64,000 bases of DNA. It comes from Prevotella sp. Lineage in GTDB: Bacteria; Bacteroidota; Bacteroidia; Bacteroidales; Bacteroidaceae. Positions 26,986 through 36,304 of this stretch are shown piece by piece (position 1 is the stretch's first letter; every line of letters starts with the position of its first letter). The stretch spans positions 1-64,000 of the forward strand of contig JAFZBK010000056.1 in the NCBI GenBank assembly GCA_017561825.1. Reading direction: 5' to 3'. The notes below the pieces were generated by a model. That model did not search any database, was not told where the DNA came from, and worked only from the letters and a program-made list of their open reading frames with translations. The translations under genes were made by a program, and so were the position numbers.

Positions 26986-28140
26986 ATGAAAAGGACTATA
27001 TTCAAGACACTGACCTTCGTGATGGTCGCATTCGCTCTCGGAGCCTGCACGAAAGAGAAATTCCATGTCAAGGGAACCATTACCGAGGCAAAGGACTCCA
27101 TGCTGTATTTCGAGAACATGAGTCTTGATGGCGCATTGGCTATGGACTCTGTCAAACTCGATGAAACGGGCGGTTTCGCTTTCTCTGGCGATGCTGTGGA
27201 AGCCCCCGAGTTCTACCGTCTGCGTATCGCCAATCAGATCATCAACCTCAGTATTGATTCCACGGAAACCGTAGAAGTGAAGGCTTCCTATCCTTCCATG
27301 GGCTTCAACTACGAGGTGAAAGGATCGGAGAACTGCAGTAAGATCAAGGAGCTTGCCCAGAAGCAGATCAACCTGCAGAATGCTGCCATTGCCTTGCAGC
27401 GTGACAATAACCTGAATCTGGAGGCTGCCAACGATAGTATTATGCGACTCGTGGAAATCTTCAAGGATGATGTGAAGCGCAACTATATCTACAAGGAGCC
27501 TATGATGGCTTCCTCCTATTTCGCCCTGTTCCAGACATTGGGCAACATGCTGATCTTCAATCCGCGTGAGAGCAAGGAAGACATCAAGGCGTTCGCCGCT
27601 GTGGCTACCAGCTGGGATACTTATTATCCTCATGCCCTTCGCGGACAGAACCTGCATAACATTGCCATTGAGGGAATGAAGAATGTGCGTATTCTGGAGG
27701 GAAGACGTCAGCAGACCATCGAACTGAGTCAGATCACGGCCAGTTCCATTATCGACATTGAGCAACAGGACAATAAAGGAACCATCCGTCGTCTGAGCGA
27801 CTTGAAAGGCAAGGTGGTGATGCTCGACTTCCATGTATTCGCTACCAAGGAGTCGGCTGCACGTATCATGAAACTGCGCGATATCTACAACAAGTATCAT
27901 GCACAGGGCTTGGAGATCTATCAGGTGTCGCTGGATTCTGATGAGCACTTCTGGAAGCAGCAGACCGCTGCGCTGCCTTGGATCAGTGTGCGTCTGCCTG
28001 AGGGATTGGATGCTCCCGAACTGGCGCATTACAACATTCAGGATCTCCCCACCTTCTTCTTGATTGATAAGACCAATTCCCTCTATAAGCGGGATATTCA
28101 GATCAAGGATCTGGACAAGGAGATTCAGAGTCTGCTCTGA
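26986..28140 (+). CDS. DUF4369/thioredoxin-fold lipoprotein lacking CXXC
   Basis: A 384-residue lipoprotein (lipobox ALGAC, C at about residue 21). It has an N-terminal DUF4369 domain (FHVKGTITEAKDSMLYFENM), a helical middle and a C-terminal TlpA/AhpC-type thioredoxin fold (LKGKVVMLDFHVFATKE). The usual CXXC after the first strand is replaced by FATKESAA, so it cannot be an ordinary disulfide oxidoreductase. The -7 box TACCTTTG lies about 50 nt upstream. It precedes a small secreted protein by 2 nt. It probably binds a partner or ligand in the periplasm; function unknown. Confidence 0.75.
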   Translation: MKRTIFKTLTFVMVAFALGACTKEKFHVKGTITEAKDSMLYFENMSLDGALAMDSVKLDETGGFAFSGDAVEAPEFYRLRIANQIINLSIDSTETVEVKASYPSMGFNYEVKGSENCSKIKELAQKQINLQNAAIALQRDNNLNLEAANDSIMRLVEIFKDDVKRNYIYKEPMMASSYFALFQTLGNMLIFNPRESKEDIKAFAAVATSWDTYYPHALRGQNLHNIAIEGMKNVRILEGRRQQTIELSQITASSIIDIEQQDNKGTIRRLSDLKGKVVMLDFHVFATKESAARIMKLRDIYNKYHAQGLEIYQVSLDSDEHFWKQQTAALPWISVRLPEGLDAPELAHYNIQDLPTFFLIDKTNSLYKRDIQIKDLDKEIQSLL

Positions 28141-28142
28141 CA

Positions 28143-28664
28143 ATGATCAAGAGATTACTTGGGTTGATCTTGGGTGTCTTCTTCATGGCACCCTATGCCA
28201 TTTCTCAGGAAGCAAACCTTGAAACGGCATCCTATTCCCTTGAGCAGCAGAACGACTCCCTCTATGTCCTCACGTTAACCACGGATTCCATAACCGACCA
28301 TTGGCGCATCGAATATCCTGTCTATCGGTTCTGTGTGGGTGATGTGGATGGTGACGGAAGCGAAGATGCGTTGGTAGGGGTGGTAAAGAGCACCAGGTAC
28401 TTTCCCGAGGAAGGGAACCGCATCTTCATCTTCAAGAACTTCCGTGGATGGATCCGTCCGCTGTGGATGGGCTCGAAGTTAGGAGGCATCCTGGATGATT
28501 TCCGTTTCGTGGATGGGAAGATCAGGAGTTTAGAGCGTACCACCGACGGGAAGTATGTTGTTGCGGAATACCGCTGGGCGCATTTCGGCATGTCGTTCGA
28601 ACAATTCCTCGTCAAGAACGTGGATCAACAGACCGCCTTGGATATTTTTGAAAAGAACAACTAG
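28143..28664 (+). CDS. secreted hypothetical protein with FG-GAP-like motif
   Basis: A 173-residue protein with a signal peptide (ends about residue 21, APYAISQE). The segment FCVGDVDGDGSEDALVGVV resembles a calcium-binding VCBS/FG-GAP repeat, suggesting one blade of a beta-propeller-like fold. It starts 2 nt after the thioredoxin-like gene and ends 17 nt before the DUF3160 gene, so it is probably part of a four-gene exported-protein operon ending with CapA. No enzymatic motif is seen. Confidence 0.6.
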   Translation: MIKRLLGLILGVFFMAPYAISQEANLETASYSLEQQNDSLYVLTLTTDSITDHWRIEYPVYRFCVGDVDGDGSEDALVGVVKSTRYFPEEGNRIFIFKNFRGWIRPLWMGSKLGGILDDFRFVDGKIRSLERTTDGKYVVAEYRWAHFGMSFEQFLVKNVDQQTALDIFEKNN

Positions 28665-28681
28665 ATGATAAACGAAAGTCT

Positions 28682-31075
28682 ATGAAAAGAGTCATGTTTA
28701 CAATGGTGATGCTTGCCATGGTCATTGGTGCAAGCGCACAGCAGAGAAGTGTTATCCTTCCTGGTAAGGCTAAGATCGATGTGGAGAAGCTGAACAAGCA
28801 GATTCCCCTCGATATTGACGTGTCAACGCTCTCACTCCCAGAGGCACGCGTCCTGCGGAACGCCTTTGCTGCCCGTCAGGGTTACTGCTTCATGAGTGGT
28901 GACCTCCGTTCCATCTTTGAGTCAACCACGTGGTATGGTGAGAAGATGAACAGTCGTTTCTGGGATGAGGAAGAAGGGAAGGCTCCTGCCATCACCTATA
29001 CCGATGCGGAGAAGGCCTTCATGCAGAAGCTCAAGGACCGCGAGGAAGCACTGAAGAAGCAGAACTATGTGGCACCCAACGGGATGATGGTCAACATTGA
29101 CAACCTCATCAACCCCTTCCAGCTGGAGACGTTCGATCCGACACTCAAGCAGGCACTGGCCAAGAATGCCTTCGCCATAGTGCCAGGTAACGAGCTGCAG
29201 CTGTTCCATGTCTATGAGCGCAACGATTACCATCAGTTCCCCAACTTCGTCACTACCGACCTCTTCCTGCAGGTTTTCCACATGTATTTCGACTGTCTGC
29301 TGAAAGAGGTGGAGCAAGATAAGTTCGTGCCGCTGCTCACCAGTTATATCAAACAACTCTATGATGCCATGACTACCCAGGCTTCGTTTGCCTCTGATCC
29401 GAATGTGAAGGCTGCAGCACAATACAACGCAGCTTACTTCGCCATTGCTCATGCCCTGATAACGGGTGAGAACAACCTGCCCGTGGCCTCGCAATATACG
29501 GCATTGGTGAAGGAGGAGATAGAGCATGTGAATGCGGCAGAGACCACTTATTCCACCTTCCTCGGCTATGTTCCTGAGAAGAAGATGCCGATGTTCATCT
29601 ATAACACTTACCGTCCTCGCGGTCATTATACCCGTAATGACACGCTGAAGCGTTATTTCCGTGCCATGATGTGGTTACAGAACGCTCCGTTCGGCACAGA
29701 TATGGAGGACAAGCTCCAGAGTGCCCTTCTGATGGCGCAGGTCATTGGTAGCAACGATAAACTGAAGGCTTCGTACCTGTCTCTTACCGAACCGATCACT
29801 TACCTTATGGGAACGCCTGACGATGTGAGCATCATGCAGGTGTATGAGGAGATCCAGAAGAGTGGAATGAAGCTGAATGATCTCTTCAAGAACAAGAAGA
29901 AATTCCAGCAAATCCGCGAATCCATCGAGGCTTTGGCGCAGAAGCAGGTGCGTATCAAGCCCAAGTTCCAGCTCTCGAGCGAGTATAAGATCTGCTTGAT
30001 GCCGCAGCGTTATATGCCCGACAGTGAAGTACTGTTGGAGATGGTGGATTATGAAAACAAACCCACTCACCGCGGTGAGCCCAAAGGTCTTGATGTACTG
30101 GCTGCCATTGGCATCTCTTCTGCTGAGCGTATCCTCTTGCAGGAGCTCAACGAGCAAGGTCGTTGGGATCAGTATTCGAAGACCCTCGAGAAGATGAAGC
30201 AGCGGATGGGCGAGATCGATTGGAACAGTACCGTGGCCAACCAGTGGATTGCTTCGACGAAGTCGGTGAATGCGAAGGATGCGAAATATCCCAAGTTCAT
30301 GACCACCCCTCAGTGGGAGAAGAAGAACCTGAACAGCGCCTTGGCCTCTTGGGCGGAGCTGAAGCATGATGCCATCCTCTATGGTAAGCAGCCCATGGGT
30401 GCTGAGTGTGGCGGTGGCGGTCCTCCAGCCCCTGTGGTGAGAGGTTATGTGGAGCCGAACGTGGCTTACTGGACCAAGGCCATTGAGCTGATTGATGCCA
30501 CGGTGAATGTCTTGAAGCGCTTCAACCTCGAAACGGAGAAGGCGACAAACGTTACCCAGGATCTGCGCGACAAGGCTGAGTTCCTGTTGAACTGCAGTAA
30601 GAAAGAGCTGAACGGTCAGCGATTGAGTGATGAGGAATATGCCCAGATTGAGAATATCGGCTCGGCATTCGAATATACCACGCTCCACCTCATTCAGGAG
30701 CCTGATCAGTCGTTGATGGGCTGGAGTGACGTACAAGGTGTTGATAAGTCCATCTCCGTGGTAGCAGATGTCTATACAGCCAATGCAGGGAACAACGAGA
30801 ACAAGTCGGTGCTCTACGAGGCCATTGGTCCTGCCCACGAGATCTATGTTGTGGTGGAAATCGAGGGTTATCTGTACCTCACTCGCGGTGCTGTCTTCTC
30901 TTACCGTGAGTTCCAAGAGGACTTAAGTGCTCCTCGTAAGACCGATGAGGAGTGGCAGAAGGAGTTGGAGACGCAGCCCGACAAGGGTATCCCCAACTGG
31001 ATGAAGGAGATCATCGTGCCGCTGAACGGTCGTGTCATCGACAACGAGCATATCTTCTATAGTACAGGATGCTGA
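28682..31075 (+). CDS. YARHG-DUF3160 secreted protein
   Basis: A 797-residue exported protein: signal peptide to about residue 20 (GASAQQ), a YARHG domain (residues 50-90, ARVLRNAFAARQGYCF and FESTTWYGEK), then a long DUF3160 region with FVTTDLFLQVFHMYFDCLL and TYRPRGHYTRNDTLKRYFRAM. A GECGGGG-like loop (GAECGGGGPPAPVVRGYVEP) is near residue 575. DUF3160 proteins are of unknown function and are exported. The gene overlaps capA by 7 nt, so the two are translationally coupled. Confidence 0.8.
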   Translation: MKRVMFTMVMLAMVIGASAQQRSVILPGKAKIDVEKLNKQIPLDIDVSTLSLPEARVLRNAFAARQGYCFMSGDLRSIFESTTWYGEKMNSRFWDEEEGKAPAITYTDAEKAFMQKLKDREEALKKQNYVAPNGMMVNIDNLINPFQLETFDPTLKQALAKNAFAIVPGNELQLFHVYERNDYHQFPNFVTTDLFLQVFHMYFDCLLKEVEQDKFVPLLTSYIKQLYDAMTTQASFASDPNVKAAAQYNAAYFAIAHALITGENNLPVASQYTALVKEEIEHVNAAETTYSTFLGYVPEKKMPMFIYNTYRPRGHYTRNDTLKRYFRAMMWLQNAPFGTDMEDKLQSALLMAQVIGSNDKLKASYLSLTEPITYLMGTPDDVSIMQVYEEIQKSGMKLNDLFKNKKKFQQIRESIEALAQKQVRIKPKFQLSSEYKICLMPQRYMPDSEVLLEMVDYENKPTHRGEPKGLDVLAAIGISSAERILLQELNEQGRWDQYSKTLEKMKQRMGEIDWNSTVANQWIASTKSVNAKDAKYPKFMTTPQWEKKNLNSALASWAELKHDAILYGKQPMGAECGGGGPPAPVVRGYVEPNVAYWTKAIELIDATVNVLKRFNLETEKATNVTQDLRDKAEFLLNCSKKELNGQRLSDEEYAQIENIGSAFEYTTLHLIQEPDQSLMGWSDVQGVDKSISVVADVYTANAGNNENKSVLYEAIGPAHEIYVVVEIEGYLYLTRGAVFSYREFQEDLSAPRKTDEEWQKELETQPDKGIPNWMKEIIVPLNGRVIDNEHIFYSTGC

Positions 31076-31950
31076 AAACACTGCTCTTAGCCATGATAAT
31101 GGTCAGCGATTCGCTGACCATTACCTTTACTGGTGACCTCCTTCTCGATCGTGGTATCCGCGAGGTGATCAATCACAGGGGAGTGGATCACCTCTTCTCT
31201 CCGTATGTCGATTCCGTGTTCCAGTCGAGCAATCTGGTAGTGGCTAACCTTGAGTGCCCTGTCACGAAGATTATTCAGCCCATGTACAAGCAGTACATCT
31301 TCCGTGGGGAACCAGAATGGTTGCCTGTATTGAAGGCACATGGCATCACCCACCTGAACCTCGCCAACAACCACAGCATTGATCAGGGTAGGGCAGGACT
31401 CATCGATACGAAGCAACAGATTGAGGAGGCTGGGATGATCCCTGTAGGGGCAGGCACGAACATGCAGGAGGCAGCCGAGCCCGTTCTCCTTGCCACTGTG
31501 CCGCGCCGTGTCTATCTGCTCACCTCGCTCCGCATGGCCTTGGAGAACTATGCCTATCTGCCTGATAAGCCCTGTGTGAGTCAGGAGAGTCATGACTCTT
31601 TGTTGCACCGCATACAACAACTGCGCATGGATGATCCCCATTGTCTGATCATCCTTTCCCTGCACTGGGGTGGCGAGCATACGCTCAAGCCCATTCCCAT
31701 GCAGCGACAGCAGGCACATGAATACATCGATGCGGGGGCAGATGCCTTGATCTGTCACCACACACATACCTTACAAAGTATAGAGGAATACCAAGGGAAA
31801 CCGATCTATTACAGTATCGGTAACTTCATCTTCGACCAGCAGAAACCCATCAATAGCATTGCCTGCATGGTAAAAGTAACCGTTACGGCAGATGATGTTT
31901 CCTACGAAACCCTTCCCATCCACATCAGGAACGGTGTTCCCATGCGTTAG
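31069..31950 (+). CDS. CapA family protein (PGA_cap metallophosphatase fold)
   Basis: A 293-residue protein of the CapA/PgsA poly-gamma-glutamate family: FTGDLLLDRGI at the N-terminus, LNLANNHSIDQG, LSLHWGGEH, and ICHHTHTLQ followed by IYYSIGNFIFDQ. The fold is calcineurin-like and the conserved D, N and H residues for metal binding are present. Members help make or attach capsular polymers or act as exported phosphoesterases. A short hydrophobic N-terminus may anchor or export it. It overlaps the upstream DUF3160 gene and converges with an esterase gene, with a 4-nt overlap. Confidence 0.82.
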   Translation: MLKTLLLAMIMVSDSLTITFTGDLLLDRGIREVINHRGVDHLFSPYVDSVFQSSNLVVANLECPVTKIIQPMYKQYIFRGEPEWLPVLKAHGITHLNLANNHSIDQGRAGLIDTKQQIEEAGMIPVGAGTNMQEAAEPVLLATVPRRVYLLTSLRMALENYAYLPDKPCVSQESHDSLLHRIQQLRMDDPHCLIILSLHWGGEHTLKPIPMQRQQAHEYIDAGADALICHHTHTLQSIEEYQGKPIYYSIGNFIFDQQKPINSIACMVKVTVTADDVSYETLPIHIRNGVPMR

Positions 31951-32783
31951 AAACTCTTCAGCCAGGCTTTCAGTTCAAGGAGCATTTCAAGGTGGAACTT
32001 GAAATCACTGCGGAACCCCCAGCCATGTCCGCCCGATGGATAGACATGCAGCGAGGCGGGCACATCATGACGGTAGAGTTCTGTATAGTAGTTCACGCCA
32101 TTGGCAGGCAGCACGTCATGGTCGTCATCACTCAGCGCAATCCATGCCCTTGGTGTTACACGTGTCACCTGCGTGTCATTACTGTAGTCGCGCTCTTCCT
32201 TCTTCCTTGCACCACCCCCGAGGAAATTGTCGTGCGAACCCTTGTGGGTGATATCGGGCATCATGGTAATCACAGGGTAGAAGAGGATCTGGAAGTCGGG
32301 CTTTGCCTCCTTTGTGGCATGGGTAGCGATGGTTGAGGCCAAGTGTCCTCCTGCTGAAGAACCCATGATACCGACCTCATCAGGACTGACGTTGAAGTTC
32401 TCGGCATTGCGGCGCACCCAACGGATAGCCTCCTCAGCGTCTTCGATAGGGATGAACCGGTTACCATGGGGCATGCGGTATTTCAGTACGAAGACGGCAA
32501 TACCTTCCTGATTGAAGAAGGATGCCCAGTCGTTTCCCTCATGATCCATGGCCAATCCCTGATAGCCTCCACCAGGACAGATCACCACAGCCCGTCCTGT
32601 AGCCACCTTCTTCTCGGGCAGATACACCCGTATCATAGCTTGGTCATCGGGGTCATTACTCTGGTGTGGCGCCCCCTCGGGCCACAAGGCGAAGTCGGCA
32701 GGATTCTGTGCAAAACCTGCCACGGCAACAAAAGCTGCCACCCCCGTCATCAACCACTTCTTTATCTTCATCTTCATATTCAT
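31947..32783 (-). CDS. secreted alpha/beta-hydrolase (acetylesterase-like)
   Basis: A 278-residue alpha/beta-hydrolase of the BD-FAE/acetylxylan-esterase type. It has a signal peptide to about residue 25, oxyanion-hole GGGYQGLAMDHEG, nucleophile elbow GIMGSSAGGH, acid in DDDHDVLPAN and histidine in GGHGWGF. It probably removes acetyl groups from xylo-oligosaccharides or similar sugars outside the cytoplasm. It stands near a GH115 gene and a second SGNH esterase, consistent with decoration removal from glucuronoxylan, but substrate is inferred from context. Confidence 0.82.
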   Translation of the reverse strand: MNMKMKIKKWLMTGVAAFVAVAGFAQNPADFALWPEGAPHQSNDPDDQAMIRVYLPEKKVATGRAVVICPGGGYQGLAMDHEGNDWASFFNQEGIAVFVLKYRMPHGNRFIPIEDAEEAIRWVRRNAENFNVSPDEVGIMGSSAGGHLASTIATHATKEAKPDFQILFYPVITMMPDITHKGSHDNFLGGGARKKEERDYSNDTQVTRVTPRAWIALSDDDHDVLPANGVNYYTELYRHDVPASLHVYPSGGHGWGFRSDFKFHLEMLLELKAWLKSF

Positions 32784-32815
32784 ATTCTTCGATATTTCTA
32801 TTTCACTTTCGCAAA

Positions 32816-32945
32816 TACAATTCTCGTGCCCCCGTGCCCCCGTACTCCCGTACCTTCGTTCCCTCCCTACGGGGGAGAGTTAGGGAGGGGCTTCCTTCAT
32901 CCTTCCTCCTTTCTCCTTCCTCGATTTTTTTCTTAAATCTGTTGC
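32816..32945. other. low-complexity intergenic segment
   Basis: No gene. It contains short tandem runs of the type CCCCCGTG (about 32826-32856), a CCCTCCCTACGGGGGAGAG-type inverted repeat, and a pyrimidine-rich TTCCTTCATCCTTCCTCC stretch. It lies between the divergent esterase genes and may hold their promoters. It resembles species-specific intergenic repeats. Confidence 0.4.
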
Positions 32946-32997
32946 AAAGGTAATGATTTTTTTGTAATATTGCAGTCAAATTCAACGAAACATAACA

Positions 32998-34449
32998 ATG
33001 GTAAAGAAGTTTTTAGTGTTTTCCGTCCTTGCGCTCGCTCTTTGCAGCGTGCAGGCCAAAGTGAGGTTACCGCAGATTTTAGGTGACCATATGATCCTCC
33101 AACAGAACACCGAGGCCCGTCTGTGGGGATGGGCAGAGCCAGGTAAGACCGTCACGGTTACCACCTCGTGGAACACTGCGGTCTATACGGTGAAAGCAGG
33201 GAGCAACGGACAGTGGCTCGTCAAGGTGAAGACACCTGCAGCCAGCTATCAACCGCTGTCGATAACCTTCAATGATGGTGAACCGCTCACCCTGAACAAT
33301 ATCCTCGCAGGTGAGGTATGGGTGTGTGCCGGACAGAGTAATATGGAGATGCCCGTCAAGGGCTTCGGCAACTGTCCTGTGGAAGGGTATAACGAGGAGA
33401 TCATCCAGGCAAACAACTACAAAGGTGTGCACTTCGTGAAGATTCCCAGCGTGATGAGTACCAAGCCACTCAACGATGCGCAGTGTCATTGGGAGGTGGT
33501 GAGTCCTGAAACAGTGGGGGAGGCCTCTGCTACGGGCTACTTCTTCGCCCAGACCGTGAACAAGGCATTGGGAATACCTGTCGGCATCATCATGGCGAAC
33601 AAGGGCGGAACACGTGTGGAGAGCTGGTTCACCAAGGAGAATATCGAGAAACACACCGATGATCCCACCGACTCCTTGGAGATCGTGAAACGCTGGCCGG
33701 AGTGGGACTACCACCGCTCGCTGCTATGGGGCAACGGCACGTTCAACCCCATCCTGAACTACACCGTCAAGGGCATCCTCTACTATCAGGGCTGTTCCAA
33801 TGTGGGAGATCCAGGCGACCAATACTCTGAGCGCATGCAAATCCTCGTGGAGCAGTGGCGCAAGCAGTTCGCGCTTGGCGAGATTCCGTTCTACTTCGTG
33901 GAGATTGCACCTTATCACTATGATGATGTGAATGCTGATAATGGGGCCCGACTGCGGGAGCAGCAGTTCAAGGCTTCGCAGGTTATTCCTAATAGCGGAC
34001 TGGTTTGCACGAACGACCTGGTCTATCCTTATGAGTTCACGCAGATCCATCCAACACAGAAGAAGCAGGTAGGACAAAGGTTGGCTTTCCTTGCGCTGAA
34101 CAAGACCTACGGCATGAAGACATTGGGATGCATGAGTCCTTCGTTCAAGGACATGAAAATTACGGGTGATTATGTGGATATCCACCTGAACAACGATCTT
34201 GGTGCCATCAGTCGTTTTGAGGACATCCAGGGCTTCGAGGTGGCAGGCGATGATCATGTGTTCCATCCTGCCAAGGCCGTGCATTTCTGGCAGCCGGGTG
34301 GTGACTATTGGAACGAGACCATCCGCATCAGCTCGCCCGAGGTGTCGAAACCCGTGGCCATCCGCTACTGCTTCAAGAACTTCCAGATCGGTAACCTGAA
34401 GAATGCAGCTGGTCTGCCCTTGTTCCCGTTCCGTACGGATAACTGGTAA
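32998..34449 (+). CDS. sialate O-acetylesterase (SGNH family)
   Basis: A 483-residue secreted esterase. It has a signal peptide to about residue 20 (SVQAK), an N-terminal beta domain and SGNH blocks. VWVCAGQSNMEMPVKGF carries the catalytic serine (about residue 115), IMANKGGTRVESW is block III-like, and IHPTQKKQVGQRLA carries the catalytic histidine. Family members deacetylate sialic acids or acetylated xylan. With GH115 and an alpha/beta esterase nearby, acetylated plant glycans are a plausible substrate. Length and motifs are intact. Confidence 0.85.
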   Translation: MVKKFLVFSVLALALCSVQAKVRLPQILGDHMILQQNTEARLWGWAEPGKTVTVTTSWNTAVYTVKAGSNGQWLVKVKTPAASYQPLSITFNDGEPLTLNNILAGEVWVCAGQSNMEMPVKGFGNCPVEGYNEEIIQANNYKGVHFVKIPSVMSTKPLNDAQCHWEVVSPETVGEASATGYFFAQTVNKALGIPVGIIMANKGGTRVESWFTKENIEKHTDDPTDSLEIVKRWPEWDYHRSLLWGNGTFNPILNYTVKGILYYQGCSNVGDPGDQYSERMQILVEQWRKQFALGEIPFYFVEIAPYHYDDVNADNGARLREQQFKASQVIPNSGLVCTNDLVYPYEFTQIHPTQKKQVGQRLAFLALNKTYGMKTLGCMSPSFKDMKITGDYVDIHLNNDLGAISRFEDIQGFEVAGDDHVFHPAKAVHFWQPGGDYWNETIRISSPEVSKPVAIRYCFKNFQIGNLKNAAGLPLFPFRTDNW

Positions 34450-34460
34450 TCCCCACCACT

Positions 34461-35003
34461 ATGCACGAACCGAAAAAGCATCCCCTGAACCATTATCAGC
34501 ATTGTCCTGTATGTGGCAGTGCTGATTTCCTCGTCAGTTCCGAAAAGAGCAAGAAATGCCAGCAGTGCGGTCATGAGATGTTCCTCAACCCCTCCGCTGC
34601 GGTGGTGGCCTTCATCCGTAACAGTCGTGGTGAACTCTTGGTGGCGGTGCGCGATTGTGAGCCCGCCAAGGGAACGCTCGATCTCCCCGGTGGATTCACA
34701 GATATCGATGAAACCGTTGAGGAGAGTATTATCCGTGAAGTGAAAGAAGAGACAGGACTGGACGTTACTGCCACCACCTATCTCTTCTCTTATCCCAACC
34801 ATTATCTGTATAGCGGTTTCGATATTCCCACCCTCGACTTCTTCTTCGAGTGCCAGGTAAAAGACACCTCCGTGCTGCATGCAGCCGATGATGCCGCCTC
34901 CTGTCAATGGCTCCCTCTCGACCAGATCCAACCAGATGCTTTCGGCCTCCAAAGTATCCGTCAGGGGGTGATCCGTTATCTGCAGGAACAATCTGCTCGC
35001 TGA
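34461..35003 (+). CDS. zinc-ribbon NUDIX hydrolase
   Basis: A 180-residue protein with an N-terminal zinc ribbon (CPVCGS... and KCQQCG, residues 14-35) and a NUDIX domain whose box is canonical: GGFTDIDETVEE then REVKEETGL. This resembles NudC-like or bacterial Zn-ribbon NUDIX pyrophosphatases acting on nucleoside diphosphate derivatives such as NADH or nucleotide sugars. Substrate cannot be fixed. It starts 11 nt after the sialate esterase gene and is probably co-transcribed. Unlike the NUDIX protein at 41565-42296, its catalytic box is complete. Confidence 0.85.
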   Translation: MHEPKKHPLNHYQHCPVCGSADFLVSSEKSKKCQQCGHEMFLNPSAAVVAFIRNSRGELLVAVRDCEPAKGTLDLPGGFTDIDETVEESIIREVKEETGLDVTATTYLFSYPNHYLYSGFDIPTLDFFFECQVKDTSVLHAADDAASCQWLPLDQIQPDAFGLQSIRQGVIRYLQEQSAR

Positions 35004-35006
35004 TCT

Positions 35007-36113
35007 TTATAGTTGATCAGCAATCCAAAGAATCCACTCGTCGCAGTTATCCGTAAGCTTTTGGGGATAGGGCAAATAGATGCGCACATCGGGAGATAAG
35101 CCTGCACTGCCATTGGAATCGCCTTGAAGGAACAAGGAAGAAATGCAGGTGGGATAATATACCCATATCTGACTGTTAGGTAATGGTGTTCCTATGATGT
35201 TGCCAGAGTATTGTGCACCCCAGGTATTCTCTTTGCCATAAACCTTTGTACGCGTGGTGTCGCAATACATCTTGGCAAATCTTACTAACGATTCGGCCGA
35301 GCTGGCAGTACTCTTATCAATCACAATAGCTGCTTTCTTGGGCAGGGACGATACGGATAATTCCTCATCTTCTTCCTCCTCATCTTCTATTTGAACCATC
35401 TCATCCTGACTTTTGCTACAGTTGTCAACCAACGCTTGTGCCACATCATCATCGGGATTTTCCTTGAGAATACGCTGGTAGAAGGAAAGGTTCTTGGGAG
35501 TGTTTCTGAATAGCGTGTATTCAGGTGAAGCCGGCTGATGGTCGAACAGCAGTGGTCCTACAGGTTCCCAAATGGCATCGCTGCCGCCAGTATTACCTCT
35601 TATATCAATAATCAGATTACTACAACCCGACTGCAGATATTGCTGAACGGCTTCTTCGAGCCATTGGAACGTGGGATTCTGACCGTTACACGATGGTACT
35701 CGGATGAGCCATGTCTTATCATTAACCTTGCAGGACACAGGTTTTGGTGCGTATTCAAACAACTCAGCATAGCGAATATGACACTTGGGGAAATAGGTGT
35801 TCATGAATAGGGGGTTGTCAACATACACATGACCGTCGAACCTGCTGAAGAACCAATAGCAATACTCGCATACTGCCTGCTGTATTCCCATCTGCCCTGC
35901 TGATACCTGCATCTTGATATCAGACTTCATCGTCTGATAATCATTGCCGTATCCCTTCTCCATGATAATGGGAAAGCCAGCATAATTGGTCTCAATCATC
36001 TGGATCAAAGAATCCAGGTCAGCTTTATTCTTGCTGATACTGTCTGTGTCTAATGCCCAAACACTTGGTATGGCAAGTAAGGCCATCAATAAAGTAAGTA
36101 ATAGTTTCTTCAT
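35007..36113 (-). CDS. S41-type peptidase, secreted
   Basis: A 368-residue protein with a signal peptide (residues 1-20, PSVWA) and a C-terminal-processing-peptidase-like S41 fold: NLIIDIRGNTGGSD and DKSTASSAESLVRFAK with the likely catalytic serine. An acidic insertion (EDEEEEDEELS, near residue 245) separates these halves. No PDZ domain is obvious. It probably acts in the periplasm or is membrane-bound; substrate unknown. It converges on the NUDIX gene with only 3 nt between stops. Confidence 0.78.
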   Translation of the reverse strand: MKKLLLTLLMALLAIPSVWALDTDSISKNKADLDSLIQMIETNYAGFPIIMEKGYGNDYQTMKSDIKMQVSAGQMGIQQAVCEYCYWFFSRFDGHVYVDNPLFMNTYFPKCHIRYAELFEYAPKPVSCKVNDKTWLIRVPSCNGQNPTFQWLEEAVQQYLQSGCSNLIIDIRGNTGGSDAIWEPVGPLLFDHQPASPEYTLFRNTPKNLSFYQRILKENPDDDVAQALVDNCSKSQDEMVQIEDEEEEDEELSVSSLPKKAAIVIDKSTASSAESLVRFAKMYCDTTRTKVYGKENTWGAQYSGNIIGTPLPNSQIWVYYPTCISSLFLQGDSNGSAGLSPDVRIYLPYPQKLTDNCDEWILWIADQL

Positions 36114-36304
36114 CTTGAAAATGCGTAATGATTCTTATGTGTTAGACGGAATAAACCGATTATAAGTTGCAAATTCAGAAAAACCGCACCGACCCAATGG
36201 CGCTCGCTGCCATCAGCAGCCATCATTTTCAAAGCGTGACAATTTGTCACGGTTTCATTTCCTTCTTCCTCGGCCTCGCCGACACATCGTACACCGTTCG
36301 CATT

